Notes under the pieces: generated by a model
What the model was told of the DNA's origin: nothing
Seen by the model: the letters and a program-made list of their open reading frames with translations, nothing else
Databases searched by the model: none
Shown here: positions 6,251 to 13,109 of the stretch, piece by piece
How the letters are laid out: each line of letters begins with the position of its first letter
Numbering within the stretch: the stretch's first letter is position 1
DNA from: Nitrospinae bacterium RIFCSPLOWO2_12_39_16
Lineage (GTDB): Bacteria; Nitrospinota; Nitrospinia; UBA9942
Direction: 5' to 3'
Length of the DNA stretch: 13,109 nt
Assembly: GCA_001805005.1 (NCBI GenBank)
Contig: MHDO01000001.1
Location: 1-13,109 of the forward strand
Position numbers and translations under genes: made by a program

Positions 6251-7177
6251 TTACTTCTGGCTTCTGACTTCTGGCTTCTGACTTCTATTTAAATACCCTT
6301 TCAACTCTTCAATCCCCTCTACTATCCTCGGTCCAAGCCTGTAAAGTGCATCACCCGTATAATAAACCCTCCCATTCTTTACAGCCTCAAGCATGCCAAG
6401 TTTTTCTAAAAGCCCTTTTGAGAGTTCCTTTGTATCAGCACCCATACTCTTTCCTATTAAAATGGCATCAGGTGAACGATGCATGACCTCCTCAATTGAA
6501 TATTTAGGATACCCTCCAATAGCATCAGATGCAATATTTCCCCAGCCAAGTAATTGCAGGGCATCATCAATTGTTGTGCCATGTCCTGCTACAAGCAGAG
6601 GCTCTGGCCAGACAATAAAGAGAGCCTTCCCCCTGACTGGTGACTGGCGAATAGTGACTGGTGACTGGTGGAGTGCTGTTTCTATCTCCTCTGCAAGTTT
6701 ATTCGCCCTTTCTCCTACACCGAGGGTAATACCTAACTCCCTTATTCCTTCTGACAATTCGGAAAGCCGTCTTGCCCTGAATACATAAGTCTGTATTCCA
6801 AGCTGTTTCAACCTCTCTTCAAACCCCTTTGGATTTCCATCCGTAGTCATTACAACAATATCTGGCTTCATAGAGACAACAGCCTCAAGGGATGGATTAG
6901 ACATGCCCCCGATTTTAGGCTTCTCTTTTGCCTTAGGCGGATAATCGCAGAAATTGGTTACCGCTACAATCTTATCTTCAAGCTCAATGGCATAGAGAAT
7001 CTCAGTAATGTTAGGTGCAAGTGATACAATTCTCTCAATGGGTGAGGAGAAAGCTGTGCTTGATAAAAATATAAATATAATCAACCACAGAGAACCCAAA
7101 GAGAGAAAATAAAAAAATCTGCTTCCTATTCGATTTAATATCTTTATTTTTCTCTGTGTCCTCTGTGGTAAATACAT
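6251..7177 (-). CDS. btuF: Periplasmic cobalamin-binding protein
   Basis: 308 residues of the BtuF/FepB-type solute-binding family. A basic n-region (1-20) and hydrophobic core (21-40) lead to the mature start IERIVSLAPNITEIL. Typical features follow: VAVTNFCDYPPKAKEKPKIGG (72-91), SLEAVVSMKPDIVV with E98, VWPEPLLVAGHGT (189-201) and YSIEEVMHRSPD with E229/E230. The two glutamate positions match those that dock on BtuC. The start follows the btuB stop by 3 nt, and no better in-frame ATG exists before residue 92. Three short repeats lie inside the gene: they encode much of the signal peptide (7083-7169), an inserted linker at residues 169-181 (6634-6671) and the last 11 residues plus stop (6251-6286). 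The lobes themselves look intact. Confidence 0.9.
   Translation of the reverse strand: MYLPQRTQRKIKILNRIGSRFFYFLSLGSLWLIIFIFLSSTAFSSPIERIVSLAPNITEILYAIELEDKIVAVTNFCDYPPKAKEKPKIGGMSNPSLEAVVSMKPDIVVMTTDGNPKGFEERLKQLGIQTYVFRARRLSELSEGIRELGITLGVGERANKLAEEIETALHQSPVTIRQSPVRGKALFIVWPEPLLVAGHGTTIDDALQLLGWGNIASDAIGGYPKYSIEEVMHRSPDAILIGKSMGADTKELSKGLLEKLGMLEAVKNGRVYYTGDALYRLGPRIVEGIEELKGYLNRSQKPEVRSQK
6253..6286. repeat. 14-bp tandem repeat forming the btuF 3' end
   Basis: ACTTCTGGCTTCTG occurs twice in tandem plus a partial third copy. On the minus strand it encodes RSQKPEVRSQK and runs directly into the btuF stop codon, so the C-terminal tail is repeat-derived. Confidence 0.85.
6634..6671. repeat. 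GACTGGT-type tandem repeat inside btuF
   Basis: GTGACTGGTGACTGG-like units occur on both sides of a short GCGAATA spacer. They encode HQSPVTIRQSPV (about residues 170-181) on the minus strand, an insertion in the linker between the two lobes. The GACTN-type unit resembles that in the riboswitch insert at 9349-9419. Confidence 0.75.
7083..7169. repeat. Inverted ACCACAGAG-type repeat spanning the btuF signal peptide
   Basis: ACCACAGAGAACCCAAAGAG (from 7084) and its imperfect inverse ending TCCTCTGTGGT (7147-7169) flank about 37 nt. Both arms lie inside the btuF reading frame. One arm encodes the first residues (YLPQRTQRK), the other FLSLGSLWL of the hydrophobic core. Confidence 0.8.
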
Positions 7178-7180
7178 AAA

Positions 7181-9169
7181 TTAAAATTGCGCCGATAACC
7201 CCACAAGAAAGTTAATCTCAGTGGAAGGATAATATGCCTTTTGAGCCGGGAAGCCGCCTATTACTCCATATTCTGAATATTCTTTATTAGTTATATTATT
7301 GATGTCCAAGAATGCTTCTGTCTTTTTCCATCGGTATTTCAGCTTTGTATTGAGCACAATATACTGCTCCTGAGAGCTGAAACTGTTTGAAAAGTCGCTT
7401 ATAAAAGGCCGTTCTCCTACATATATCCCACCCACATTAAGAGTTAAACCTCTTGCCGGAGTAAAAGAAGCATCTGCTGCTGCTTTATGCCTCGGAACAT
7501 CGGGTATATCCTTTCCTGCAAAGCTGCCGTCTTTTGTCTTCGCTTCCATATAGGTATAGCTTCCTCTAAGAACCATCCAGTCAAATTCATTACTGCAAGA
7601 GATTTCCATTCCCTCCCGCCTTGTTAAACCATCCATATTCATATTGGCATAACTTAGAGCGTTATAGAAAATCTCATTCTTTGTGTCAACCCTGAAAAAA
7701 CTCACATTACCATAGCGCTTACTGCTAAAAGGAATCTTTACTCCAAGCTCAAAATCATCAGAGTTCTGATTGAGAAGACCTGTGTTTACAGTATTTGTAA
7801 AGAAGCTGTACAACTCATCTAATACAGGGTATCTAAAGCTTCTGGTAAAGCTGATGTATGGGAAATATTTCCCGTTGAGATTATAATTAACTCCTACAGT
7901 ATAAGATGATTCGCTCCATGTCTTTTTTGTGGGAGTGCCGGGCTCAAAGGAATAATCTGCACTGTCGCTTCGATATCCCCCTGATACTCTGAGACCCTGT
8001 AAAGGCTCAAGCTCATCAAACAGGTAATAACCATAGTTGGTTTTACCGAGCTTATACTTTCCCAAAGAACTTATTCCAAAATATAATGAATCATTTGTAA
8101 TATCCTCGCCTGAGCTATAATAATCAAGACCAATGGTCAGCTTATTATTTAAATTTGCAACATCATTATTTAAAAAAAGCTGTGGCAGAAGCGCAAATGT
8201 TCCGATTGTTGTATCCCCTTTAAAATTTCCACCCGTAAATGACGAGTACGATAAAGAGTCTCTTTTCCGAAAAGATGTATCCACTTTAAAGGAGCTGTCA
8301 TTATTAAAATATATCTCCGGCACCATGTGAATATAGTAATCTTTGACATCAGCAAAGTCATCTGGATTTAGCGATGATGTCCTTGATACTCCTGATGCAA
8401 GGTCACTTTCTTTAAGTGCCCCCGGAAGACCGGTTTTATCTTCATGATACCCGCCGCTTATATTAACGGCAAGGTTATTAAAATGATACTCCATATTTAT
8501 TCCGCTGTCCTTTGCATTTGTATAGCTGTTTCTCCTATAGCCATTGGAATTGAGAAGACTCCCTGAGATGAATAGAGAGGCATTATCTGAACTGCTGCTG
8601 ACATATGCTTCGCCTCTGGACGTCCCAAAACTTCCTCCATCTATCTCTCCACCTGATTTCAATTCCTCTCCCTTTTTCGTAATTATATTGATGACCCCGC
8701 CAGCGGCATTATCACCATAGAGCACAGATCCCCTTCCTCCCCTGATAACCTCAATCCTCTTTACTCTGTCAAGAGGAATCTGCGTCCAGTCTGTCCCGCT
8801 CAAATCCACATGGTTAACTTTCCTGCCGTCTATCAGTACCAGTGTATTCAATCCGCCTGTTTCTCCAAAACCTCGTATATCTACATTATAACTTCTTTTG
8901 TTGCCGGCTATATCACTTACCTTTATATCAGCCTGCGTCCTTAAAAGGTCGGGTATAAACTGTGCTGTGCTGCTTTCAATATCTTCTTCGGTTATAAAGG
9001 TTACATTCAATGGGACAAAATTATACTCCTCCTTGTATCGTGTGGCTGTTACTACAATTTCAGGTAAGGTTTCTACTGTTTCTTGAGCAAAGGCAATGGT
9101 TGAAAGGCATGTAATTGATGAAGTGAAACCAAAGAAAATAAAGCAGATAAAAAGAATGAACTCTCTCAT
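7181..9169 (-). CDS. btuB: TonB-dependent outer-membrane cobalamin receptor
   Basis: 662 residues. A signal peptide runs to about residue 28 (IAFA/QE). The TonB box PEIVVTA (36-42) is followed by the plug domain (about 45-165), which contains RSYNVDIRGFGE, LVLIDGRKVN, RIEVIRGGRGSVLYGDNAAGGVINIITKKG and a 22-stranded barrel. The last residue is Phe662, the usual aromatic barrel-assembly signal. GGGAGGG sits just before the ATG. It is the first gene after the cobalamin riboswitch and is followed by btuF with a 3-nt gap. Its role is TonB-energised uptake of cobalamin or corrinoids across the outer membrane. Length and motifs fit BtuB. The specificity rests on the riboswitch and operon rather than on recognisable barrel residues. 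Confidence 0.92.
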   Translation of the reverse strand: MREFILFICFIFFGFTSSITCLSTIAFAQETVETLPEIVVTATRYKEEYNFVPLNVTFITEEDIESSTAQFIPDLLRTQADIKVSDIAGNKRSYNVDIRGFGETGGLNTLVLIDGRKVNHVDLSGTDWTQIPLDRVKRIEVIRGGRGSVLYGDNAAGGVINIITKKGEELKSGGEIDGGSFGTSRGEAYVSSSSDNASLFISGSLLNSNGYRRNSYTNAKDSGINMEYHFNNLAVNISGGYHEDKTGLPGALKESDLASGVSRTSSLNPDDFADVKDYYIHMVPEIYFNNDSSFKVDTSFRKRDSLSYSSFTGGNFKGDTTIGTFALLPQLFLNNDVANLNNKLTIGLDYYSSGEDITNDSLYFGISSLGKYKLGKTNYGYYLFDELEPLQGLRVSGGYRSDSADYSFEPGTPTKKTWSESSYTVGVNYNLNGKYFPYISFTRSFRYPVLDELYSFFTNTVNTGLLNQNSDDFELGVKIPFSSKRYGNVSFFRVDTKNEIFYNALSYANMNMDGLTRREGMEISCSNEFDWMVLRGSYTYMEAKTKDGSFAGKDIPDVPRHKAAADASFTPARGLTLNVGGIYVGERPFISDFSNSFSSQEQYIVLNTKLKYRWKKTEAFLDINNITNKEYSEYGVIGGFPAQKAYYPSTEINFLVGLSAQF

Positions 9170-9227
9170 TTTTCCCTCCCTCGAGAAAATTTAGTTTGTT
9201 TTGTCAGAGTCTCTTGTTCGTGTTTTT

Positions 9228-9259
9228 AACTCATAACTCCGAACTCCAAACTCTGAACT
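9228..9259. repeat. AACTCNN tandem repeat between riboswitch and btuB
   Basis: Four to five degenerate 7-8-bp units (AACTCAT, AACTCCG, AACTCCA, AACTCTG) lie in the segment where a riboswitch expression platform would be expected. TCAGAGT at 9204-9210 and ACTCTGA at 9250-9256 could pair across it, but no T-run follows. Confidence 0.7.
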
Positions 9260-9264
9260 TGTTT

Positions 9265-9510
9265 TAGCTTGGATAGGTCTTCCGGCTTAAGGGCTACCTA
9301 CTTACCTACCTTCCCACTATGGTATTACCCATAACAGTGGTCTGAATTCAGTCATTAGCTACTGGTCATTTGTCATTGATCATTTGTTGTAATGACTGAT
9401 GACTATTGACTATTGACTGTTTTTTTAGGTTTTCGTTCCCTTTTACGGCTGCGGGGCAGCGGAGGATTTTCACCTCTCTTCCCTGGCATCCAGCCACCAA
9501 TAATCGTTTT
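9265..9510 (-). ncRNA. Cobalamin riboswitch in the btuB leader
   Basis: The minus strand contains the family's conserved blocks in order. First is GGGAAGAGAGGTGAAAATCC, then CCGCTGCCCCGCAGCCGTAA, which is the B12-aptamer core. A peripheral arm, CCACTG...TAGTGGGAAGG, follows. The B12 box, AAGCCGGAAGACCTATCC (about 9271-9288), closes it. The aptamer ends about 95 nt before the btuB ATG. Bound adenosylcobalamin would normally repress the operon. I see no terminator hairpin with a U-tract after it, so control at translation initiation is more likely. The variable arm carries a repeat insertion (9349-9419). Confidence 0.93.
9349..9419. repeat. Short-repeat palindrome inserted in a riboswitch arm
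   Basis: Minus-strand units CAGTCAATAGTCAATAGTCA and CAGTCATT are mirrored by AATGATCAATGACAAATGAC and AATGACTG around ACAACA. This gives a long imperfect hairpin in a variable peripheral region, so the ligand-binding core is left intact. Confidence 0.8.
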
Positions 9511-9545
9511 TACTACTTACTGTTTAAGTTATCACCCCCTTTATA

Positions 9546-9594
9546 GTGTTAGTGTCAGTGATTAGTGTCAGTAACTAATACTACCCACTAACAC
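9546..9594. repeat. Hairpin-forming AGTGTCAGT repeat upstream of the aptamer
   Basis: Nine-bp inverted ends GTGTTAGTG (9546-9554) and CACTAACAC (9586-9594) enclose two copies of TTAGTGTCAGT. It lies in the transcribed leader between the promoter and the riboswitch. Confidence 0.7.
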
Positions 9595-9606
9595 CGATTC
9601 ACTGTT

Positions 9607-9711
9607 TTAATATTTAAACAGTTTTTTTATTTTTATGTCAAGTTTTTTTATCGCTTTGTTTTCTCTAAACAGTACAACCTTAACCTGTCTTTCTCTTAAA
9701 TCGCTAACCAT
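9607..9711 (-). other. Possible 34-residue reading frame, probably a remnant or chance
   Basis: ATG at 9711 reads MVSDLRERQVKVVLFRENKA and on to a lysine-rich tail, stopping at 9607. Its ATG overlaps (TAATG) the stop of a 22-codon open stretch ending YEAQAIYYVLA. No Shine-Dalgarno is visible and the btu promoter overlaps its end. I do not recognise either peptide. They could be remains of a gene between hsdR and the btu operon. Confidence 0.15.
9613..9641 (-). promoter_or_regulatory. Sigma-70-type promoter of the btu operon
   Basis: Minus-strand TTGACA (9636-9641), a 17-nt spacer and TTTAAA (9613-9618) predict a start near 9606, giving a leader of about 437 nt with the riboswitch. An inverted repeat ACTGTTT/AAACAGT (9601-9622) covers the -10 region and might be an operator. 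The rest of the gap back to hsdR (9642-9784) shows only the possible small frames and an AAATTGC/GCAATTT inverted pair. Confidence 0.6.
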
Positions 9712-9784
9712 TATGCAAGCACATAGTAAATTGCCTGGGCCTCATAGCTTCCGTTAGCAATTTGTTCTGAGTTATATTCTTAAC

Positions 9785-12673
9785 TCACAATTGTGATTCC
9801 ATACCGCGTTTAAAAACATCTTCAAAGAGATTTTCTTTTATCAATTCTTTCACACTTTGATTTCCTTCAATCTTTTTATAGAAATTCAAATCATTTTCGT
9901 ACATATCAGCCATTACATCATCAAATAATCTTTTAAATAAGAGTTTTAGATTTGATTTTGTATTCGTCTTCATGCTTTCTTTGAAATGATTATCGCCGTA
10001 TATCTTATCAGCCAGCCTCGTAAATTTCACTTTATCATCTTCAGTGAGTTGAGTTCCCCCAATTTCGTTTATTTTTGCAATGATGGCAGATAATCTATCG
10101 TATTCTGAAACAGGGGGCTGCTTTTCTATGGCTGTCAGCGGGGCAATCTGACCTTCTTTTTTCTCTAATGTTATCCCGCCCTTATATGTTGCTTTAATAC
10201 GGTATCTGTCCATATCAATGTTTTCAACAATCTCACGGGGGAGGCTCTTTTTATCAGGAGGAAGTTTTTTAAGAAGGAAACGGCTGTATAAATAAAGTTT
10301 CTCCATAGATGCATCCTTAAAAGTAACAATCTGAGTTATAAATGCGTATGTTTTGACATATCTCCGCAAATTGTCTTTGAAGGTGAACTTTTCTTCTTTG
10401 GATAATTCCTCATATCGTTTCACCGCAGACGATAAAACCTGATGCAGTTTTGACTGGTCTTCTGTTGAATACCAGAGTTCAGTGAAACGGTCAATCTCAG
10501 ATTGAGCAATAATATCAAATTTCAATATACCTCTTTCAATTTCATACAGAAGATTCGGGTCCGTTCCTTCAGAAAGCATAGTAGTCTCATAATAAGGCTG
10601 GAAAGACTTTCTAATATCATCTATCTCATTTATAAAATCAAGCACATAAACCTCATCCTTACCCGGCGGTATACGGTTAAGCCTGCTCAATGTCTGAACC
10701 GCATTAACCTTCTGGACTTTCTTGTCAACATACATTGTCTGTAAAAAAGGCTGGTCAAAGCCTGTCTGAAATTTATGGGCAACAATCATGATGCGGTATT
10801 CATCTGTATCAAATCTCTTAACAGTCTGAGATTCAGGAAACCCATTCATATTTGATTCAGTAAATTCATGCCCTTCATCTTTTACTGTTCCTGTAAAGGC
10901 AACTAAAGCCTTTACATCGCCGTCTCTTTCCTTTAACTGTCTGTCAAACTCTAATTTATATCTGACTGCATGAAGCCTTGACCTCGTTACCACCATTGCC
11001 TTTGCCCTTCCATTCATTTTACCTTTTGCATTTTTACAAAAGTGGTCAAGCATAATCTCTGTTTTTTTCTTTATCGCATGTTCGTGCAAGTCAACATACC
11101 TTTTAAGCACTGTAGTTGCTCTTCGTTTTTCATATTCAGGGTCATCTTCAATCATTTTCATAAGTTTAAAATAGGTCTTGTATGTCATGTAATTTTCAAG
11201 CACATCAAGGATAAACCCCTCCTCAATTGCCTGTCTCATGGAATAAAGGGAAAATGCCTGATAGCTTCCATCCGGCTGTTTCTCGCCAAAGAGTTCAAGG
11301 GTCTGCTGTTTTGGCGTTGCAGTAAATGCAAAAAAACTGCCATTAGCCATCCTGCCTCTTGCCTGTATGTCTTCTAATATCTTTTCTTCAATATCCTTTT
11401 CTTCAGGGTCTTCTTCCTCGGCATTTTCCAGAGATGTATAACTCAAGGTCTTTTTAACGGTTGTCATGCTTTCACCGCCCTGACTGGAGTGAGCCTCGTC
11501 AATAATGACAGCAAAATTTCTGCCGTTTAACCTGCTTATTTCATCAACCACAAAGGAAAATTTTTGTATAGTGGTAACAATAATGTTTTTGCCTGTTTCC
11601 AATGCCTCTCTTAATATGGATGACTTCTCAGCCCATACAACAACCCCCAATGTTTTTTCAAACTGTTTCACTGCTTCTTTCAGTTGTCTGTCTATGACCT
11701 TTCTGTCAGAGATGATTATTACATTGTCAAAAACCCTTGTGTCCTGTTGGTTATGTATCTGTGATAATTGATGGGCAAGCCATGAAATCGTAAAGGTCTT
11801 GCCGCTGCCTGCGCTGTGCTGGATAAGATAGTTTTTCCCTGTTCCCAGTTTCCTTGCAGAATTAACAATCTTTTTAACTGCTGTCAATTGATGAAAGCGG
11901 GGGAAGATCATCTTTTTGTCTGCAATTTGTATGTAATGAGATATAATTTCAAGCATACTGTCAGGATGCCATATATCATGGTATAGGTAGGCTGTTTTAA
12001 ACCCTCTTTTATCCTTAGGGTTTTCTATGTCTTTATTGAATGGAAGAAATTGAGTAAATTCGCCTTCTAATTGAGTAGTGAAAAATGCCTTGTCATTATC
12101 CACTGCAAAATGCACAAGGCATCGCTTAAGAAAAGGCTCTTTGGGGTCTCTCGTGTATTTATACTGTTTGATTGCGTCTGTGTAGTCCTGACCTGTGAAA
12201 TGGTTTTTTAGTTCAGAAGTGATTATTGGAATCCCATTAAGAAAGATGGAAATATCAAGGGTCTTCTGGTATTTCTGGCTAAAAGGAAACTGGCGGATTA
12301 CACTGAATTTATTTTGTTTATAGAGTCTCTCATGTTCAGGGTTTAGACCGCTTACAGGCTTAAAGTATGCAAGCTCAAATTTTGCCCCTCTGTCTTTAAC
12401 TCCATTGCGTAAAACATCAAGCGTGCCTCGTTTTCCGACTTCACCTGCTACACGCTTTAAAAATATATCTTCTGTGTTTTCTGGATACTGCTCCTGTAAT
12501 TTCTCCCATTCCTCAGGCTGAGTGGTTTTAATAAAATTTATTAGTATTTCTGCATCAAGAAATAGTTCCTGATTATAATTATCAGGAAGCCGTTCAATGT
12601 AGCCATTGTCAACCAATGTTTTGACAACATGCTCAACTTCAAAATTGTTTTCAGTGAGTTTTGTTCTTTTCAT
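9785..12673 (-). CDS. hsdR: Type I restriction enzyme R subunit (ATP-dependent translocase and nuclease)
   Basis: 962 residues, close to normal length. The N-terminal nuclease domain has the PD-(D/E)xK pattern D140 (TLDISIF) and E154-L-K156. The motor follows: HSAGSGKT Walker A (286-293), VTTIQKF (366-372), IIDEAHSS (390-397), FAFTATP (448-454), AHKFQTGFDQP (632-642) and QTLSRLNR motif VI (660-667). An acidic insert lies at about 419-435. The C-terminal helical part, from about 740, would contact the methyltransferase core. A DUF2283 gene ends 9 nt upstream. Restriction needs HsdM and HsdS, which are not in the window. All motifs look intact, so the gene is not visibly decayed. The start has only a weak ribosome binding site. 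Confidence 0.92.
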   Translation of the reverse strand: MKRTKLTENNFEVEHVVKTLVDNGYIERLPDNYNQELFLDAEILINFIKTTQPEEWEKLQEQYPENTEDIFLKRVAGEVGKRGTLDVLRNGVKDRGAKFELAYFKPVSGLNPEHERLYKQNKFSVIRQFPFSQKYQKTLDISIFLNGIPIITSELKNHFTGQDYTDAIKQYKYTRDPKEPFLKRCLVHFAVDNDKAFFTTQLEGEFTQFLPFNKDIENPKDKRGFKTAYLYHDIWHPDSMLEIISHYIQIADKKMIFPRFHQLTAVKKIVNSARKLGTGKNYLIQHSAGSGKTFTISWLAHQLSQIHNQQDTRVFDNVIIISDRKVIDRQLKEAVKQFEKTLGVVVWAEKSSILREALETGKNIIVTTIQKFSFVVDEISRLNGRNFAVIIDEAHSSQGGESMTTVKKTLSYTSLENAEEEDPEEKDIEEKILEDIQARGRMANGSFFAFTATPKQQTLELFGEKQPDGSYQAFSLYSMRQAIEEGFILDVLENYMTYKTYFKLMKMIEDDPEYEKRRATTVLKRYVDLHEHAIKKKTEIMLDHFCKNAKGKMNGRAKAMVVTRSRLHAVRYKLEFDRQLKERDGDVKALVAFTGTVKDEGHEFTESNMNGFPESQTVKRFDTDEYRIMIVAHKFQTGFDQPFLQTMYVDKKVQKVNAVQTLSRLNRIPPGKDEVYVLDFINEIDDIRKSFQPYYETTMLSEGTDPNLLYEIERGILKFDIIAQSEIDRFTELWYSTEDQSKLHQVLSSAVKRYEELSKEEKFTFKDNLRRYVKTYAFITQIVTFKDASMEKLYLYSRFLLKKLPPDKKSLPREIVENIDMDRYRIKATYKGGITLEKKEGQIAPLTAIEKQPPVSEYDRLSAIIAKINEIGGTQLTEDDKVKFTRLADKIYGDNHFKESMKTNTKSNLKLLFKRLFDDVMADMYENDLNFYKKIEGNQSVKELIKENLFEDVFKRGMESQL

Positions 12674-12682
12674 TAACTGACT

Positions 12683-12895
12683 TTATGCTGCTGCTGTATG
12701 TTCAGGCAGTGCAAATTCTATTTTTTTACCCATAAGCTCGGATGCATCTATGACCTCTATACCAATTAATTTCCCATCTTTATCAAAATCAGCATGGACT
12801 CCGGGTTTTATTGTTACAGTCTCTGCTGATTTTCTTTCTGGCTCTGCAAAATATATATAGAGAAGGTCTCTTTCAGGATCGTATTCAATCTTCAT
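12683..12895 (-). CDS. DUF2283 family small protein (antitoxin-like)
   Basis: 70 residues from the ATG at 12895, chosen because AAGGAGGA lies 8 nt upstream; an ATG at 12928 would add 11 residues and lie inside the preceding gene. The sequence MKIEYDPERDLLYIYFAE, then GVHADFDKDGKLIGIEVIDAS, is the DUF2283 pattern, a small beta-alpha protein with an ending IEFALPEH. It starts one nt after the stop of a DUF4258-like gene. DUF2283 and DUF4258 genes commonly travel as pairs resembling toxin-antitoxin modules, with DUF2283 as presumed antitoxin. It precedes hsdR by 9 nt and could be cotranscribed with it. Confidence 0.88.
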   Translation of the reverse strand: MKIEYDPERDLLYIYFAEPERKSAETVTIKPGVHADFDKDGKLIGIEVIDASELMGKKIEFALPEHTAAA

Positions 12896-12896
12896 T

Positions 12897-13109
12897 TTAC
12901 TGTCCTCCTTTCTTAAAGCTTTTACCATATCTTGCTTTAGTAGTTAACAGAATTATCTTTTCCTCTTTCATTTTATAATAAACAGTAACCTCTTTCTCCT
13001 CATAAAACTTGTCCTCCCAATAATTATTATAAGGGAATACGAATGTCTTTCCAATAGTTCCTTCTTTTGTATCCCCAGCAGTCCATCCTTTATTAATGGT
13101 AATTTCAAT
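12897..13109 (-). CDS. DUF4258-like small protein (toxin-like), N-terminus outside the window
   Basis: My translation of the open end gives 70 C-terminal residues, including TFVFPYNNYWEDKFYEEKEV, then YYKMKEEKIILLTTKARYGKSF, ending KKGGQ. The NYW-(G/E)-(K/D)-FY-x-EKEVTVYYK pattern followed by a strand and ARYG resembles DUF4258 proteins encoded beside DUF2283. A RelE-like mRNA-interferase fold is possible by family analogy only. The 5' end lies beyond 13109, so start and regulation cannot be seen. The next gene starts 1 nt after its TAA. Confidence 0.65.
   Translation of the reverse strand: MEITINKGWTAGDTKEGTIGKTFVFPYNNYWEDKFYEEKEVTVYYKMKEEKIILLTTKARYGKSFKKGGQ

Noticed and set aside
9204..9256. 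TCAGAGT/ACTCTGA pair as a riboswitch terminator
   Set aside because: There is a 7-bp stem with a loop of about 39 nt and no U-run downstream, so transcriptional termination is not supported.
9349..9594. Short repeated units as a CRISPR array
   Set aside because: The units are 7 to 14 bp, degenerate and contiguous, with no regular unique spacers and no cas genes.
9728..9763. AAATTGC/GCAATTT inverted pair as the hsdR terminator
   Set aside because: The loop is 22 nt, the stem is only 7 bp and A/T-rich, and there is no T tract after it.

Overview
The window looks like a chromosomal segment of an AT-rich (roughly 40% GC by eye) Gram-negative anaerobe or facultative anaerobe. A TonB-dependent receptor implies an outer membrane. 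A b6-type cytochrome with a heme-ci cysteine, Sec-exported copper-protein genes and several families of small palindromic or tandem repeats are reminiscent of Nitrospirota, Thermodesulfovibrionia-like or related metagenomic lineages. That placement is an impression from style, not a demonstrated assignment. Every gene I can support lies on the minus strand, so transcription runs from high to low coordinates.

Region A (1-4600) looks like a respiratory module. In transcription order it has a putative sigma-54 promoter with upstream repeats (4385-4587), a small exported protein (3913-4341), a divergent Sec-exported nitrous-oxide-reductase-like protein (2094-3884) and a good terminator (2029-2058). 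A new promoter follows, then a lipoprotein (1388-1846), a cytochrome b6-like subunit (624-1247) and a subunit-IV-like cytochrome b C-terminal half with the PEWY motif, cut by the window edge (1-353). The obvious reading is that a quinol-oxidising b6/IV complex feeds electrons to a periplasmic copper reductase. The reductase keeps the seven-bladed propeller and cupredoxin layout of NosZ, but two metal-ligand positions appear changed: the DxHH pair is DMHN, and the first CuA histidine is Met. Its substrate is therefore not certain. No nosDFYL maturation genes are in the window.

Region B (4604-9641) is a cobalamin-uptake operon. A sigma-70 promoter leads into a long leader with a clear cobalamin riboswitch, followed by btuB, btuF, btuC and btuD, which are packed with gaps of 1 to 8 nt. 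Short repeats have invaded it: one sits in a peripheral arm of the riboswitch, and three lie inside btuF, where they encode much of the signal peptide, a linker and the C-terminus. BtuC appears to lack about 20 residues of the family core.

Region C (9785-13109) is a defence-type block: a partial DUF4258-like gene and a DUF2283 gene (a toxin-antitoxin-like pair) followed 9 nt later by a full-length type I restriction HsdR. No HsdM or HsdS is visible.

Placing B12 uptake beside an N2O-reductase-like operon is suggestive, because N2O chemically inactivates reduced cobalamin. The window itself only shows adjacency.
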